DNA from: Tianweitania sp. UT-5YL-CI-8
GTDB lineage: Bacteria > Pseudomonadota > Alphaproteobacteria > Rhizobiales > Rhizobiaceae
Assembly: GCF_030010215.1 (NCBI RefSeq)
Contig: NZ_JASCRR010000002.1
Location: forward strand, 124,001 to 188,000
Direction of reading: 5' to 3'
Length of the DNA: 64,000 bases
The position numbers and the translations under genes were made by a program. The notes under the pieces were generated by a model. The model did no database searches and was not told the DNA's origin. It worked only from the letters and a program-made list of their open reading frames with translations. Shown piece by piece: positions 36,002 through 44,425 of the stretch (position 1 is the first letter of the stretch; each line of letters begins with the position of its first letter).

Positions 36002-36223
36002 ATGGACCATCGCGACAGACTTATCCTTGCGCTTTCTGCACTTGTGCGCGCCGAACGCGAAGCGCGGCTCGCCCTTGAGGCGGCTATCTCCAGCGGCGAA
36101 TTGTCTGCTGAGACGGCAAAGGCCCTGGACAATCCGGAGATCGTCGTCACCCAGGACGAGATGATCATGGCAGAGGAATTCGTGCGTCCCTATGCGCCGA
36201 GCAGCCGCCTGGGAATTTCCTGA
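36002..36223 (+). CDS. Small protein (73 aa) translationally coupled to Ku
   Basis: A 73-residue acidic helical protein (MDHRDRLILALSALVRAEREARLALEAAISSGELSAETAKALDN...; about 20 Asp/Glu-Ala-rich positions). AAGG precedes the ATG at 36002. Its TGA overlaps the ku ATG (TGATG), so the two are co-translated. No signal or membrane segment is seen, and no known domain was recognised. It could be a Ku partner or regulator (inference from coupling and its place at the head of the operon). Confidence 0.75.
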   Translation: MDHRDRLILALSALVRAEREARLALEAAISSGELSAETAKALDNPEIVVTQDEMIMAEEFVRPYAPSSRLGIS

Positions 36224-37089
36224 TGGCCTCACGCCCGGCCTGGAAAGGCTACCTCAAGCTCTCGCTGGTGACCTGCGCGGTCGAACTGTCGAACGCCACC
36301 ACCGGCAGCGAAAAGGTGTCTTTCCGGATCATCAACCGGGCGACCGGCAATACTGTCAAACGCCGATATGTCGATGGAATCACGGGAAAACCCGTGGCCG
36401 AAAAAGACGAAGTGAAGGGCTACGAGACCGGCAAGGACGAATTCCTGCTGATCGAGGAAGACGAGATCGACGCGGTGCAGATCGAATCCTCGCACACGCT
36501 GAGCCTCGACAGTTTCGTTGAACGCTCGGAGATCGATCCGATCTATCTCGACACCCCCTATTATCTCGCCCCCGCCGATAAGGTTTCGGAGGAAGCCTTT
36601 GCGGTCATCCGTGAGGCGCTGGCGCAGAAGAAGATGGCCGGGCTTGCGCGGATCGTGCTGTTCCGCCGCGAACGGCCTGTCATCATCGAACCTTTCGACA
36701 AGGGCATGCTGCTGACGACGCTTCGCTATGGCAGCACGGTGCGCCAGGCCGATGACGTGATGGACGATGTCGCCCAAGCCAATGTCGACAAGGAGATGCT
36801 CGATCTCGGCACCAAACTGATCGACAAGCGCAAGGGCAAGTTCGACCCCAAGACGTTCGAAGACCCCTATGAACAGGCGTTGCTCGACCTGATCAAATCC
36901 AAGAAAGCCGGCCGCAAACCACCTGTCGTCAAGGCCGCGTCGAAACCATCCAATGTCGTCAACCTGTTCGATGCGCTGAAAAAGAGCCTGGCCGAAGACA
37001 AGCCGGAGCCGGACGAAAAACCGGAACCGAAGAAGAGTCCGGCCAAGAAGCCGGCATCGAAATCTCCTTCCAAGCGCAAATCCGCATAG
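36223..37089 (+). CDS. ku: Non-homologous end-joining protein Ku
   Basis: A 288-residue bacterial Ku. The Ku core covers about residues 1-230 (WKGYLKLSLVTCAVELSNAT, VKRRYVDGITGKPVAEKDEVKGYE, PYYLAPADKVSEEAFAVI, MAGLARIVLFRRERPVIIEP). The last about 50 residues are Lys/Pro/Glu-rich and disordered, usual for DNA-threading and LigD contact. It binds double-strand DNA ends as a ring and recruits LigD. It lies 8 bp before ligD and overlaps the preceding small gene, and is probably transcribed from the EcfG-type promoter at 35919. Confidence 0.94.
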   Translation: MASRPAWKGYLKLSLVTCAVELSNATTGSEKVSFRIINRATGNTVKRRYVDGITGKPVAEKDEVKGYETGKDEFLLIEEDEIDAVQIESSHTLSLDSFVERSEIDPIYLDTPYYLAPADKVSEEAFAVIREALAQKKMAGLARIVLFRRERPVIIEPFDKGMLLTTLRYGSTVRQADDVMDDVAQANVDKEMLDLGTKLIDKRKGKFDPKTFEDPYEQALLDLIKSKKAGRKPPVVKAASKPSNVVNLFDALKKSLAEDKPEPDEKPEPKKSPAKKPASKSPSKRKSA

Positions 37090-37097
37090 GGGTTATC

Positions 37098-39626
37098 ATG
37101 GCGACGCTCGACACCTACCGGGCCAAGCGCGATTTCAAGAAGACCTCCGAGCCGTCGGGTGCCAAGGCCTCAAGCACGCGCAAGACCGGTTCGGAAGCCG
37201 GCATCTTCGTCATCCACAAGCACGATGCCACCCGGCTGCATTACGATCTGCGGCTCGAACATGACGGCGTGCTGTGGAGTTGGGCGGTGACCCGCGGCCC
37301 CAGCCTTGACCCCTCGGAAAAGCGGCTCGCCGTCCATGTCGAGGATCACCCGCTCGACTATGCCGGCTTCGAAGGCACCATTCCCGGAGGCGAGTATGGC
37401 GCCGGCGCGGTCATCGTCTGGGACGAAGGAACCTGGGTACCGGAGATCGAACCGGCGAAAGGCATGGCGAAGGGACATCTGCAGTTCGAATTAAAGGGCA
37501 GCAAGCTCAATGGTGCGTGGCATTTAGTGCGGCTCAAGCCGCGCCCCGGAGAAAAGCGCGACAACTGGCTGTTGATCAAATCCGACGATGCTTTTGCCCG
37601 GCCGGGCGAGGATATTCTGGAGGAGGCGCCCGCCTCGGTGCAATCAGGCCGCACCATCGCCGAGGTTGCCGAGGGCAAGCCCGCCAAAGCGATCAAGGCC
37701 AAACCTGCGAAAGCCAAATCAGCGAAGGCGAAGAAGCAGCCGGCCAAACCGGCGAAAGACGCGGGTTTGCCAGACTTTATCGAGCCGGCACTGGCGACAT
37801 TGCAGAAAACGCCGCCGACAGGCGGCGAGTGGCTGCACGAAGTCAAGTTCGACGGCTATCGCCTGCAGGCGCATATCGAAGGCGGCAACGTACGTCTGCT
37901 GACCCGGAAGGGTCTCGACTGGACGGAAAAGTTCGGCCGGACCATCGCCAAGGCGATTGCCGGGCTCGACTGCGACAACGCCATTCTCGATGGCGAGTTG
38001 GTGGCGCTCGACGACAATGGCACCGCTTCCTTTGCACGACTGCAGACGGCGTTGTCGGACGGCAAGACCGATGAGCTTGTCTTCTACGTCTTCGACCTGC
38101 TGCATCTCGACGGCGAGCCGCTGCTCGACGAGCCTCTGGTCGAGCGCAAGGAGCGGCTGCGCGAATTGCTGAGCGACATCGAACCCAACAAATCGCCGCT
38201 GCGCTACAGCGAACATTTCCATGAATCCGGCAAGACGATGCTGGTTCATGCCTGCCGCATGGGGCTGGAAGGCGTCATTTCCAAGCGCGCTGATGCACCC
38301 TATCGGAGCGGACGCGGGCTGGACTGGATCAAGTCGAAATGCACGCTACGGCAGGAGTTCGTTCTTGCCGGATACCTGCCGTCGGAAAAGACCGGGCGAG
38401 GCCTTCGCTCGCTGGCGGTGGCGTTTCGCGAAAAGGGCAAGCTGCATTATGCCGGCCGGGTCGGCACGGGTTTCAGCGCCCAGGTCGCCGACGACCTTAA
38501 GAAACGGCTCGACGCCCTGAAGGCGAAATCCTCGCCCTTCGACGAGAAGGTGCCGGACGACCGGCGCATGGTCTGGGTCAAGCCCGAGCTCGTTGCCGAG
38601 ATCGAGTTCCGCAGTTGGACTTCCGATCACATCGTGCGCCAGGCGTCATTCCAGGGATTGCGCGAGGACAAGCCCGCCGAAGAGGTCGTCGAGGAAAAGC
38701 CGGCACCCGCCGATGCGACAAAGCCGAAAGCTGCGGCACAGAAAACCTCTGCCAAATCTGCCCCCGCTGCCAAAGTGTCCACCAGTATTGCGCTGTCCAA
38801 TCCGCAAAAACTGCTGTGGCCGGAAGCAAAGAAGTCTAAGAGCGACCTGCTCGATCACTACGCCCAGGTCTGGCCACGCATGGAGGCCTATGTCGTCAAC
38901 CGCCCTCTCGCCCTGGTGCGCGCGCCCGACGGCATCGGCAAGCAACAGTTCTTCCAGAAACATGCCTCGCGCGGCATGGACGACGCCATCTGCCGCATGA
39001 AAGATCCCAAAGACGGCGAGGAACTGCTTTATATCGACAGTTTCGACGGTCTCGCAGCCCTTGTCCAGCTTGGCGTAGTCGAGGTGCATATCTGGGGCTC
39101 GGCCATTGATGCCATTGAAACGCCCGACCAGATCATTTTCGACATCGATCCCGACGAAGGCCTGAACAACAAGCATGTCATCGACGCCGCCATCGATATC
39201 CAGCGGCGGCTAGACGAGCTTGCCCTGCCCTCGTTTCTCAAGACCTCTGGCGGCAAGGGCTATCACGTCGTCGTCCCGCTGAAACCAAAGGCCGATTGGG
39301 TGGCGGTCAAAACCTTCGCGCATGATTTCGCCCATGCGATGGAACAGGCCGAGCCCGACCTTTACACCGCGACCCTATCGAAGAAATCTCGAAAGGGCCG
39401 CATCTTCATCGATTACCTGCGCAACGGGCGCGGCTCGACAACGGTATGCGCCTACTCATCGCGCGCCAAGCCGGTTGCATCGGTGTCGGTGCCGATTGCC
39501 TGGCCGAAGATAAAGACTTTTGAACCGGCCGCCTTCACAATGCGCGGCGAGCTTCTATCCAAGGCCCTTTCCAGCCGGGACCCTTGGAAGGACTATGAGG
39601 CCAGCCGAAAGCTTTTGCGGACATAG
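37098..39626 (+). CDS. ligD: Multifunctional DNA ligase D (phosphoesterase-ligase-polymerase)
   Basis: An 842-residue protein with domains in the order phosphoesterase-ligase-polymerase. The phosphoesterase (about 30-160) has FVIHKHDATRLHYDLRLEHDG and EGTIPGGEYGAG. The ATP-dependent ligase (about 230-530) has the lysine of motif I in KFDGYRLQ (near residue 250) plus VLDGELVALDD-like and FYVFDLLHLDGE motifs. The polymerase/primase (about 575-840) contains DIDPDEGLNNK with the catalytic Asps and FLKTSGGKGYHVVVPL. Lys/Ala-rich linkers join them. This arrangement is that of Pseudomonas-type LigD. It follows ku in a two-gene NHEJ module. Confidence 0.95.
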   Translation: MATLDTYRAKRDFKKTSEPSGAKASSTRKTGSEAGIFVIHKHDATRLHYDLRLEHDGVLWSWAVTRGPSLDPSEKRLAVHVEDHPLDYAGFEGTIPGGEYGAGAVIVWDEGTWVPEIEPAKGMAKGHLQFELKGSKLNGAWHLVRLKPRPGEKRDNWLLIKSDDAFARPGEDILEEAPASVQSGRTIAEVAEGKPAKAIKAKPAKAKSAKAKKQPAKPAKDAGLPDFIEPALATLQKTPPTGGEWLHEVKFDGYRLQAHIEGGNVRLLTRKGLDWTEKFGRTIAKAIAGLDCDNAILDGELVALDDNGTASFARLQTALSDGKTDELVFYVFDLLHLDGEPLLDEPLVERKERLRELLSDIEPNKSPLRYSEHFHESGKTMLVHACRMGLEGVISKRADAPYRSGRGLDWIKSKCTLRQEFVLAGYLPSEKTGRGLRSLAVAFREKGKLHYAGRVGTGFSAQVADDLKKRLDALKAKSSPFDEKVPDDRRMVWVKPELVAEIEFRSWTSDHIVRQASFQGLREDKPAEEVVEEKPAPADATKPKAAAQKTSAKSAPAAKVSTSIALSNPQKLLWPEAKKSKSDLLDHYAQVWPRMEAYVVNRPLALVRAPDGIGKQQFFQKHASRGMDDAICRMKDPKDGEELLYIDSFDGLAALVQLGVVEVHIWGSAIDAIETPDQIIFDIDPDEGLNNKHVIDAAIDIQRRLDELALPSFLKTSGGKGYHVVVPLKPKADWVAVKTFAHDFAHAMEQAEPDLYTATLSKKSRKGRIFIDYLRNGRGSTTVCAYSSRAKPVASVSVPIAWPKIKTFEPAAFTMRGELLSKALSSRDPWKDYEASRKLLRT

Positions 39627-39655
39627 CTCAACCGCGATGCAAGGCTGTCGAGCGG

Positions 39656-41740
39656 CTAGGAAACGGTAGCTTGGTCGTTGATGGCAGCCAGCACACTGCG
39701 GACGTCCAGGGTGCTGAAAGGCTTTTCGAGGATATGTGGCCTATGGATCACCGGAAATTCCTCAAGTTCGGCCTTGGCGCCGACGAGATCGCCGGTGACT
39801 AGAACGAAGCGCTTGGCGATGTCCGGGCGCTTCTCCGCCAGTTCGCGGAAAATGGCGATGCCGCTCACGCCGGGCATGCGCAGGTCGGAGAACACGATGT
39901 CCGGATTATAGCGGCCGATCGTTTCCCCCACCGAACTCCAGCTTTGCACGATCCGCGATTTCAGCCCCATCAGTTCGACGATATCGGCCAAGGATGCCGC
40001 GACGTCAGGTTCATCGTCGATGATCAGGGCATGTCGCAAAGTGTTGGGGCGATGCTTGGCCTTGGCGCCGAGCTTACCCGGCAAGGACAATGCCGGCATC
40101 TCGACGACGAAACGAATGCCGTTCGGCTCGACCGGCGTGAAGGAGATCCGGCCCTGGTGGCGGTCGACAATCGACTTTGAAATCGACAGGCCGATGCCGG
40201 TGCCGACGCCGACAGGCTTGGTGGTGAAGTAGGATTCGAAGATGCGGTGGCGGATGTCTTCGGGAATGCCCGGGCCGTTGTCTTCGACCGAAAACCCCGG
40301 CATGCCCTCGGCGTTGCGGAATGTCCTCACCGTGATGCGGCGGTCTCCTGGGCGATTGACCAGCGCATGCTGGCTGTTGATCAGGAAATTGGCCGCCACC
40401 TGAACCATATGGTCGGCATCCGCCATGACCGTCAGCTCATCGTCGGCAAAATCGGTGTCGACGGTGATGCCACTGGTCCGGGCGCCATAGGCGGTGACTT
40501 CCAATGCCGCGCGCACGACATGGCTGAGATCGGTTTCGGTCTGCGCGCTGGGATGAAGCCGCACCATGCCGAGGAAGCTCTTGACGATGCGCCCGCAGCG
40601 CTCGGCTGCCGCGCGCACCTTTTCCGCGCGAACCTTCGTCGGCTGGTCGGACGCGAATTCATGCAGCAGGGTTGACTGCGCCACAACGACGGCGAGCGGA
40701 TTGTTGAGTTCGTGCGAGACACCGGCTAGCAGCGACCCCATCGCCGCCATCTTCTCGTTCTGGTGGAGCTTCTCGCGCTGGCGGTTGATCTCCTCCTCCG
40801 CACGATGTTTTTCCCGCAGGTCGCGCATCGAACCGAAGAACAGGCGGCGGTCGCCGATGCGGATTTCCGTCGCAGTCAACTCGATGGGAAGTATCTGGCC
40901 TTCCTTGTTCTGCGTCAGGGTCTCCATGCGGTGGCCGATCATCGGCGCGCCGCGGCCCTTCATATAGTCCGCGCCGGTGGCATAGCCTTTCCGGTAGAAT
41001 TGCGGCACCACTGTATGCAGCAAATCCTTGCCCAGGATTTCGCTCCTGTCGAAGCCGAACATCCGTTCGGCAGCCGGATTGAATTCGATGATGCTGCCGG
41101 ATTCGTCGATGGCGATGATAGCGTCCAGCGACATCTGGATCATCGTCGACCGGATCGTCTCGCTGATATGTTCATCCGACAGGGAATGCTCGATGGCATC
41201 GCCCAGCGACGAGGCGATGATCTCGAGCGCCGCCTTTTCCTCGTCGGTCCAGACGCGTTCCTGGACGCAGTCGTTGACGGCCAGCGTGCCCCATAAATAG
41301 CCATGCGCGAAAATCGAAACAGAGAGGAAGGACTTGATCTTCTGCTTTTCGAAATCGCGCCTGAGAAAACCCTCGAGGTTCCTTGTGTGGCCCTCGAAGA
41401 TCTTGCCTTGCGACATCTCCGCCGCCAATTGTTCCAGAAGCGCGTCGGAATGAACGATGGTCTGGTTGATGGTCGTCGGCTGGGTGACCTTGCCCTCCAT
41501 CTCGGGCGCCAGCCACAGCGACTCGATGGATTGCACGAAGCCTTGGTTGGCCACCTCGTGCTGGCAGAAAACGATGGCGCGGTGAACGGCGAAGCCGTCT
41601 CCGAGGATCGCCAGGATGGAGCCGAGATCCCGCTGCCAGTCCTGAACGTTGCGCAACCGTCGCACGGCCTCGGCCGCCGTAACACATGGCTTTATCCGGC
41701 GTCGTTCATTTGAAAAGACAGGCGCGGTCGCAGCTTCCAT
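39656..41740 (-). CDS. Soluble hybrid histidine kinase (GAF-PAS-HisKA-HATPase-REC)
   Basis: A 694-residue protein without membrane segments. A GAF-like domain covers about 20-190, a PAS domain about 195-320 (SLDAIIAIDESGSIIEFNPAAERMFGF), HisKA about 335-400 with the phospho-His in GVSHELNNPLAVVV, HATPase about 440-555 (VEDNGPGIPED, TGIGLSISKSIVD), and a C-terminal receiver about 575-690 with the Asp in DIVFSDLRMPG. It senses cytosolic cues. It is encoded 9 bp after an OmpR-type regulator gene, so they make a two-component system. No ligand is evident. Confidence 0.9.
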   Translation of the reverse strand: MEAATAPVFSNERRRIKPCVTAAEAVRRLRNVQDWQRDLGSILAILGDGFAVHRAIVFCQHEVANQGFVQSIESLWLAPEMEGKVTQPTTINQTIVHSDALLEQLAAEMSQGKIFEGHTRNLEGFLRRDFEKQKIKSFLSVSIFAHGYLWGTLAVNDCVQERVWTDEEKAALEIIASSLGDAIEHSLSDEHISETIRSTMIQMSLDAIIAIDESGSIIEFNPAAERMFGFDRSEILGKDLLHTVVPQFYRKGYATGADYMKGRGAPMIGHRMETLTQNKEGQILPIELTATEIRIGDRRLFFGSMRDLREKHRAEEEINRQREKLHQNEKMAAMGSLLAGVSHELNNPLAVVVAQSTLLHEFASDQPTKVRAEKVRAAAERCGRIVKSFLGMVRLHPSAQTETDLSHVVRAALEVTAYGARTSGITVDTDFADDELTVMADADHMVQVAANFLINSQHALVNRPGDRRITVRTFRNAEGMPGFSVEDNGPGIPEDIRHRIFESYFTTKPVGVGTGIGLSISKSIVDRHQGRISFTPVEPNGIRFVVEMPALSLPGKLGAKAKHRPNTLRHALIIDDEPDVAASLADIVELMGLKSRIVQSWSSVGETIGRYNPDIVFSDLRMPGVSGIAIFRELAEKRPDIAKRFVLVTGDLVGAKAELEEFPVIHRPHILEKPFSTLDVRSVLAAINDQATVS

Positions 41741-41749
41741 ATCAATGGC

Positions 41750-42469
41750 CTAGGGTGAGGACGGAGAAAAAATATAGCCTTCTCCCCGTACGGTCCTCAG
41801 GAACCTAGGGCTCGCCGGGTCATTTTCGATCTTTTTTCGCAACCGCATGATGCGGATATCTATGGCCCGCGACGATTCAGTTTCCTCGACCAGCCCGATG
41901 GCCTCGGCAATGTTGGCCCGACTCAGCAACCGGTTGGGACGCAGCAGGAACACTTCGAGCACATCGAATTCGCTCTTGGCCAGGTCGAGCACCGCACCGT
42001 CGCCTCCGGTGACCAGGCGTCCTTCCAGGTCGGCGGTGTAGGGCCCGAACGGAATGATCCGGCGCGGCGCATCCGGCTCGCGCTTCAGCGGCGCCTCATC
42101 GGTAATGGGGACGCGGCGCAACACGCTGCGCACGCGGGCGAGCAATTCGCGCAGCTCATAGGGCTTGACCATATAGTCGTCGGCGCCGAGCTCAAGTCCG
42201 ACGATACGATCCAGCGCCGTGCCGGATGCGGTTGCATAGATAATACCGATCGGCATCTTGGAGCGCAGCCAGCGGCCCAGCGCCAGACCGTCCTCGCCGG
42301 GCATGGCAATATCGAGAATCGCAAGGTGGAAGGAATGCTGCTCGACCAGCAAACGCATGGCCTTTGCATCCTCGGCCTGGAACACGTCATAGCCGTTGGC
42401 CTCGAGATATTCGGCCACCGCATCCCTGAGGTCAGGCTCGTCCTCGACGATTGCTATTCTTGCCCGCAT
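41750..42469 (-). CDS. OmpR-family response regulator
   Basis: A 239-residue regulator. The receiver has the acidic pair EDEPD, the phospho-acceptor Asp in LAILDIAMPGEDG, and the conserved Lys in MVKPYEL. The winged-helix DNA-binding domain covers about 140-235 (SEFDVLEVFLLRPNRLLSRANI, RAIDIRIMRLRKKIE, RTVRGEGYIF). It heads the operon with the hybrid kinase gene. The start is chosen at MRARIAIVEDEP (42467-42469) although two upstream ATG are in frame (longer frame to 42538). Phosphotransfer from the kinase is likely. It is divergent from a regulator with a degenerate receiver. Confidence 0.88.
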   Translation of the reverse strand: MRARIAIVEDEPDLRDAVAEYLEANGYDVFQAEDAKAMRLLVEQHSFHLAILDIAMPGEDGLALGRWLRSKMPIGIIYATASGTALDRIVGLELGADDYMVKPYELRELLARVRSVLRRVPITDEAPLKREPDAPRRIIPFGPYTADLEGRLVTGGDGAVLDLAKSEFDVLEVFLLRPNRLLSRANIAEAIGLVEETESSRAIDIRIMRLRKKIENDPASPRFLRTVRGEGYIFSPSSP

Positions 42470-42560
42470 TGCCCTGCGATCTCCGCTATCGGCGGAAAGT
42501 AGATTTGGTGTAAACATCGTGTCCAGCACTCTTAGCATTCATTCAGTTACGGACCATAAA

Positions 42561-43286
42561 ATGCGCGCCAGACCCCTCATCGCGCTCGTGAGCATCGCAG
42601 ATGCCATCGCCGATGACCTTGCCAATCATCTCGAACGACGCGGCTACGACGTACGCTTTGCCGCTGCGGCGTGGGAAGCGGAAGGGCTGTTGGCGGCGCG
42701 CGGCCTTGATGTCGCTGTGCTGGGCGACGGCACCCCGGCGGCGGCGGCGCGCGACCTGCTGCGCCGTTTCGGCGGAGAGGGTGGCCCGGCCTTCATCCTG
42801 ATCAGCGCTCCCGGCGATCTGCTGGACAAGGTCCTGGCATTGGAATTGGGTGCCGCCGATGTCGTGGAAAGCCCGCTCGTGGTGCGGGAGCTTGCCGCGC
42901 GCATCGGCGGTCTTCTGTCGCGCCGGGGCCGCGGCACGACGGAACTGCTGGTTCTTGAAACGGCGACGGTCGATCTCCGCTCCGCTCTCGTCATGCACAG
43001 CAAGGGCGACGAAGACGTCCTCTCCCCCGGCCAGATCGCCTTGCTGCGCCTGTTCATCGCCCATCCGCGCAAGGTGCTGACGCGCGACGACATCATTGCC
43101 GCGGCGCCCGCGGAAAGCGCGGATGCCTTCGACCGCTCCATCGATTCGCGGATCGTGCGGTTGCGGCGCAAGCTCAACACCGACAGTATCACCACAATTC
43201 GCGGCTCCGGCTATCGCTTCGATCCACCCATGCAGATGCACGCCAAGGCAGTCGGTGCGGACGGAATTTCCGACGCGCAGGACTGA
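42561..43286 (+). CDS. OmpR-type regulator with degenerate (non-phosphorylatable) receiver
   Basis: A 241-residue protein. The C-terminal winged-helix domain (about 135-230) is intact (LSPGQIALLRLFIAHPRKVLTRDDI, RSIDSRIVRLRRKLN, IRGSGYRF). The N-terminal receiver-like fold lacks the acidic pair (IALVSIADA where EDEP is normal), has Gly at the phospho-Asp position (VAVLGDGTPA), and Glu in place of the conserved Lys (VVESPLV). It should therefore not be phosphorylated, like other atypical regulators. It is divergent from the canonical regulator/kinase operon, sharing the 90-bp promoter region, and may modulate that system. Confidence 0.88.
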   Translation: MRARPLIALVSIADAIADDLANHLERRGYDVRFAAAAWEAEGLLAARGLDVAVLGDGTPAAAARDLLRRFGGEGGPAFILISAPGDLLDKVLALELGAADVVESPLVVRELAARIGGLLSRRGRGTTELLVLETATVDLRSALVMHSKGDEDVLSPGQIALLRLFIAHPRKVLTRDDIIAAAPAESADAFDRSIDSRIVRLRRKLNTDSITTIRGSGYRFDPPMQMHAKAVGADGISDAQD

Positions 43287-43300
43287 CAGGCTGCCTGCCA

Positions 43301-43462
43301 TCAGGATTGGCCCGAGACGACGGCGCTGACGGTGGTGTAGGCGCTGCGCGCCATGGTGACCGAATCGCTGCGCACGACGACCGAAGCCAGGGCCGCAAGG
43401 CACAGCAGCACCTGAGCGTAGAGAAGCGTCGACAGCACCGACGCAGCGAATTTCGTTTTCAT
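43301..43462 (-). CDS. Small membrane or secreted peptide (53 aa)
   Basis: A 53-residue product (MKTKFAASVLSTLLYAQVLLCLAALASVVVRSDSVTMARSAY...). The N-terminal about 26 residues are hydrophobic, either an uncleaved membrane helix or a signal peptide. AGGGAAG lies before the ATG at 43460-43462. The frame could extend upstream, but the upstream part is not protein-like. No family is recognised. It is convergent with the degenerate-receiver regulator gene. Confidence 0.55.
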   Translation of the reverse strand: MKTKFAASVLSTLLYAQVLLCLAALASVVVRSDSVTMARSAYTTVSAVVSGQS

Positions 43463-43804
43463 GACACTTCCCTGCCACGCGCCCTCAGACGCAATTACCC
43501 CAATCTGCTTGTCGGCGCGCCCGTGAAAGCAATGCAAATCGCATCCTTTCGTCTTGCTCGCCGCAGCGTATAAGCCCCTTCTCAACCCTGCCTGTTTCCG
43601 GAAGATGCCGCCTGTTACAATCTCCAACGCCGCTTTGTTGCAGCATCGTTGCGCGCCGACGGATTAGAGAAGGCGCGCCATGCACTCCGATGAACGCTCG
43701 GCTATGAAAACATTTCGAAACACAACTGATGCCGATACGAAATTTTTACGAAACATAAACGCTGGATATCTCCCTCCACAAACCCACCGGGTTGGAGAGA
43801 GATC
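43463..43804. other. Intergenic region before the L,D-transpeptidase gene
   Basis: About 340 bases with only unsupported short frames. The right end carries an AT-rich stretch (43720-43760, with the repeated motif ATTTCGAAACA/TTTACGAAACA) likely to include the transpeptidase promoter. No known operator, RNA gene or repeat is evident. Confidence 0.3.
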
Positions 43805-44266
43805 ATGCACAGCGCACTTTACAGGCACTTCATTCATCTGGCGGCGATCACGCTGGCCGTGGCGACCGCTCTTGCCGGCGTCGGCATGACCTCGGCCCGC
43901 GCCAGCAGCCAGATCGTGGCGCAGATCTCCATTTCACAGCAGACCATGGACGTTCTCGTCGACGGTCGTCCAACCTTCCGCTGGAAAGTGTCCACCGCCG
44001 GCAAGGGCTATGTCACCCCGACCGGATCGTTCAAGCCGACGCGCATGCATAAGATGTGGCACTCACGGAAATACGACAATGCGCCAATGCCGCACTCCGT
44101 CTTCTTCCATGGCGGCTACGCCGTTCATGCCACCGATCACGTCCGCCGGCTCGGCACGCCGGCATCGCATGGCTGCATCCGCCTTGCGCCGAACAACGCG
44201 TCGGACTTCTACACGCTGGTCGAAGCCTTCGGCCGGACCAACACTCAGATCGTCATCGTAAAGTAG
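43805..44266 (+). CDS. L,D-transpeptidase (YkuD family), exported
   Basis: A 153-residue protein with an N-terminal signal peptide (about residues 1-33, ending TSARA), then a minimal YkuD catalytic domain: QISISQQTMDVLVDGRPTFRWKVSTAGKGYVTPTGSFKP, HATDHVRRLGTPASHGCIRL, with the catalytic Cys in SHGCIRL and His nearby. It forms 3-3 crosslinks in peptidoglycan or links outer-membrane proteins to it, as known for Rhizobiales. Its length is at the small end of the family. ATG at 43805 is preceded by GGAGAGAG. It stands alone upstream of hemA. Confidence 0.9.
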   Translation: MHSALYRHFIHLAAITLAVATALAGVGMTSARASSQIVAQISISQQTMDVLVDGRPTFRWKVSTAGKGYVTPTGSFKPTRMHKMWHSRKYDNAPMPHSVFFHGGYAVHATDHVRRLGTPASHGCIRLAPNNASDFYTLVEAFGRTNTQIVIVK

Positions 44267-44289
44267 TTCTTGGGTCCTCCTCCGCCTGC

Positions 44290-44303
44290 TTGACCCAGGT
44301 CAA
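44290..44303. promoter_or_regulatory. FNR/FixK-type box upstream of hemA
   Basis: TTGACCCAGGTCAA is a perfect palindrome of the TTGA-N6-TCAA class recognised by FNR/FixK/NnrR regulators. It lies about 120 bp before the hemA ATG. Rhizobial hemA genes are known to be induced under low oxygen via FnrN/FixK. The site could also be a chance palindrome. Confidence 0.55.
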
Positions 44304-44425
44304 GAAACCCGCCACCCCGCTATGCGACACTGCATGCGGTCAGGCGTGGCATTTTGACCAAGTGCCCGCAATGGACGCAAAGCCCGTCCGACATTATGAT
44401 CCGGCGCGAAAAGCAGGACGACGAG

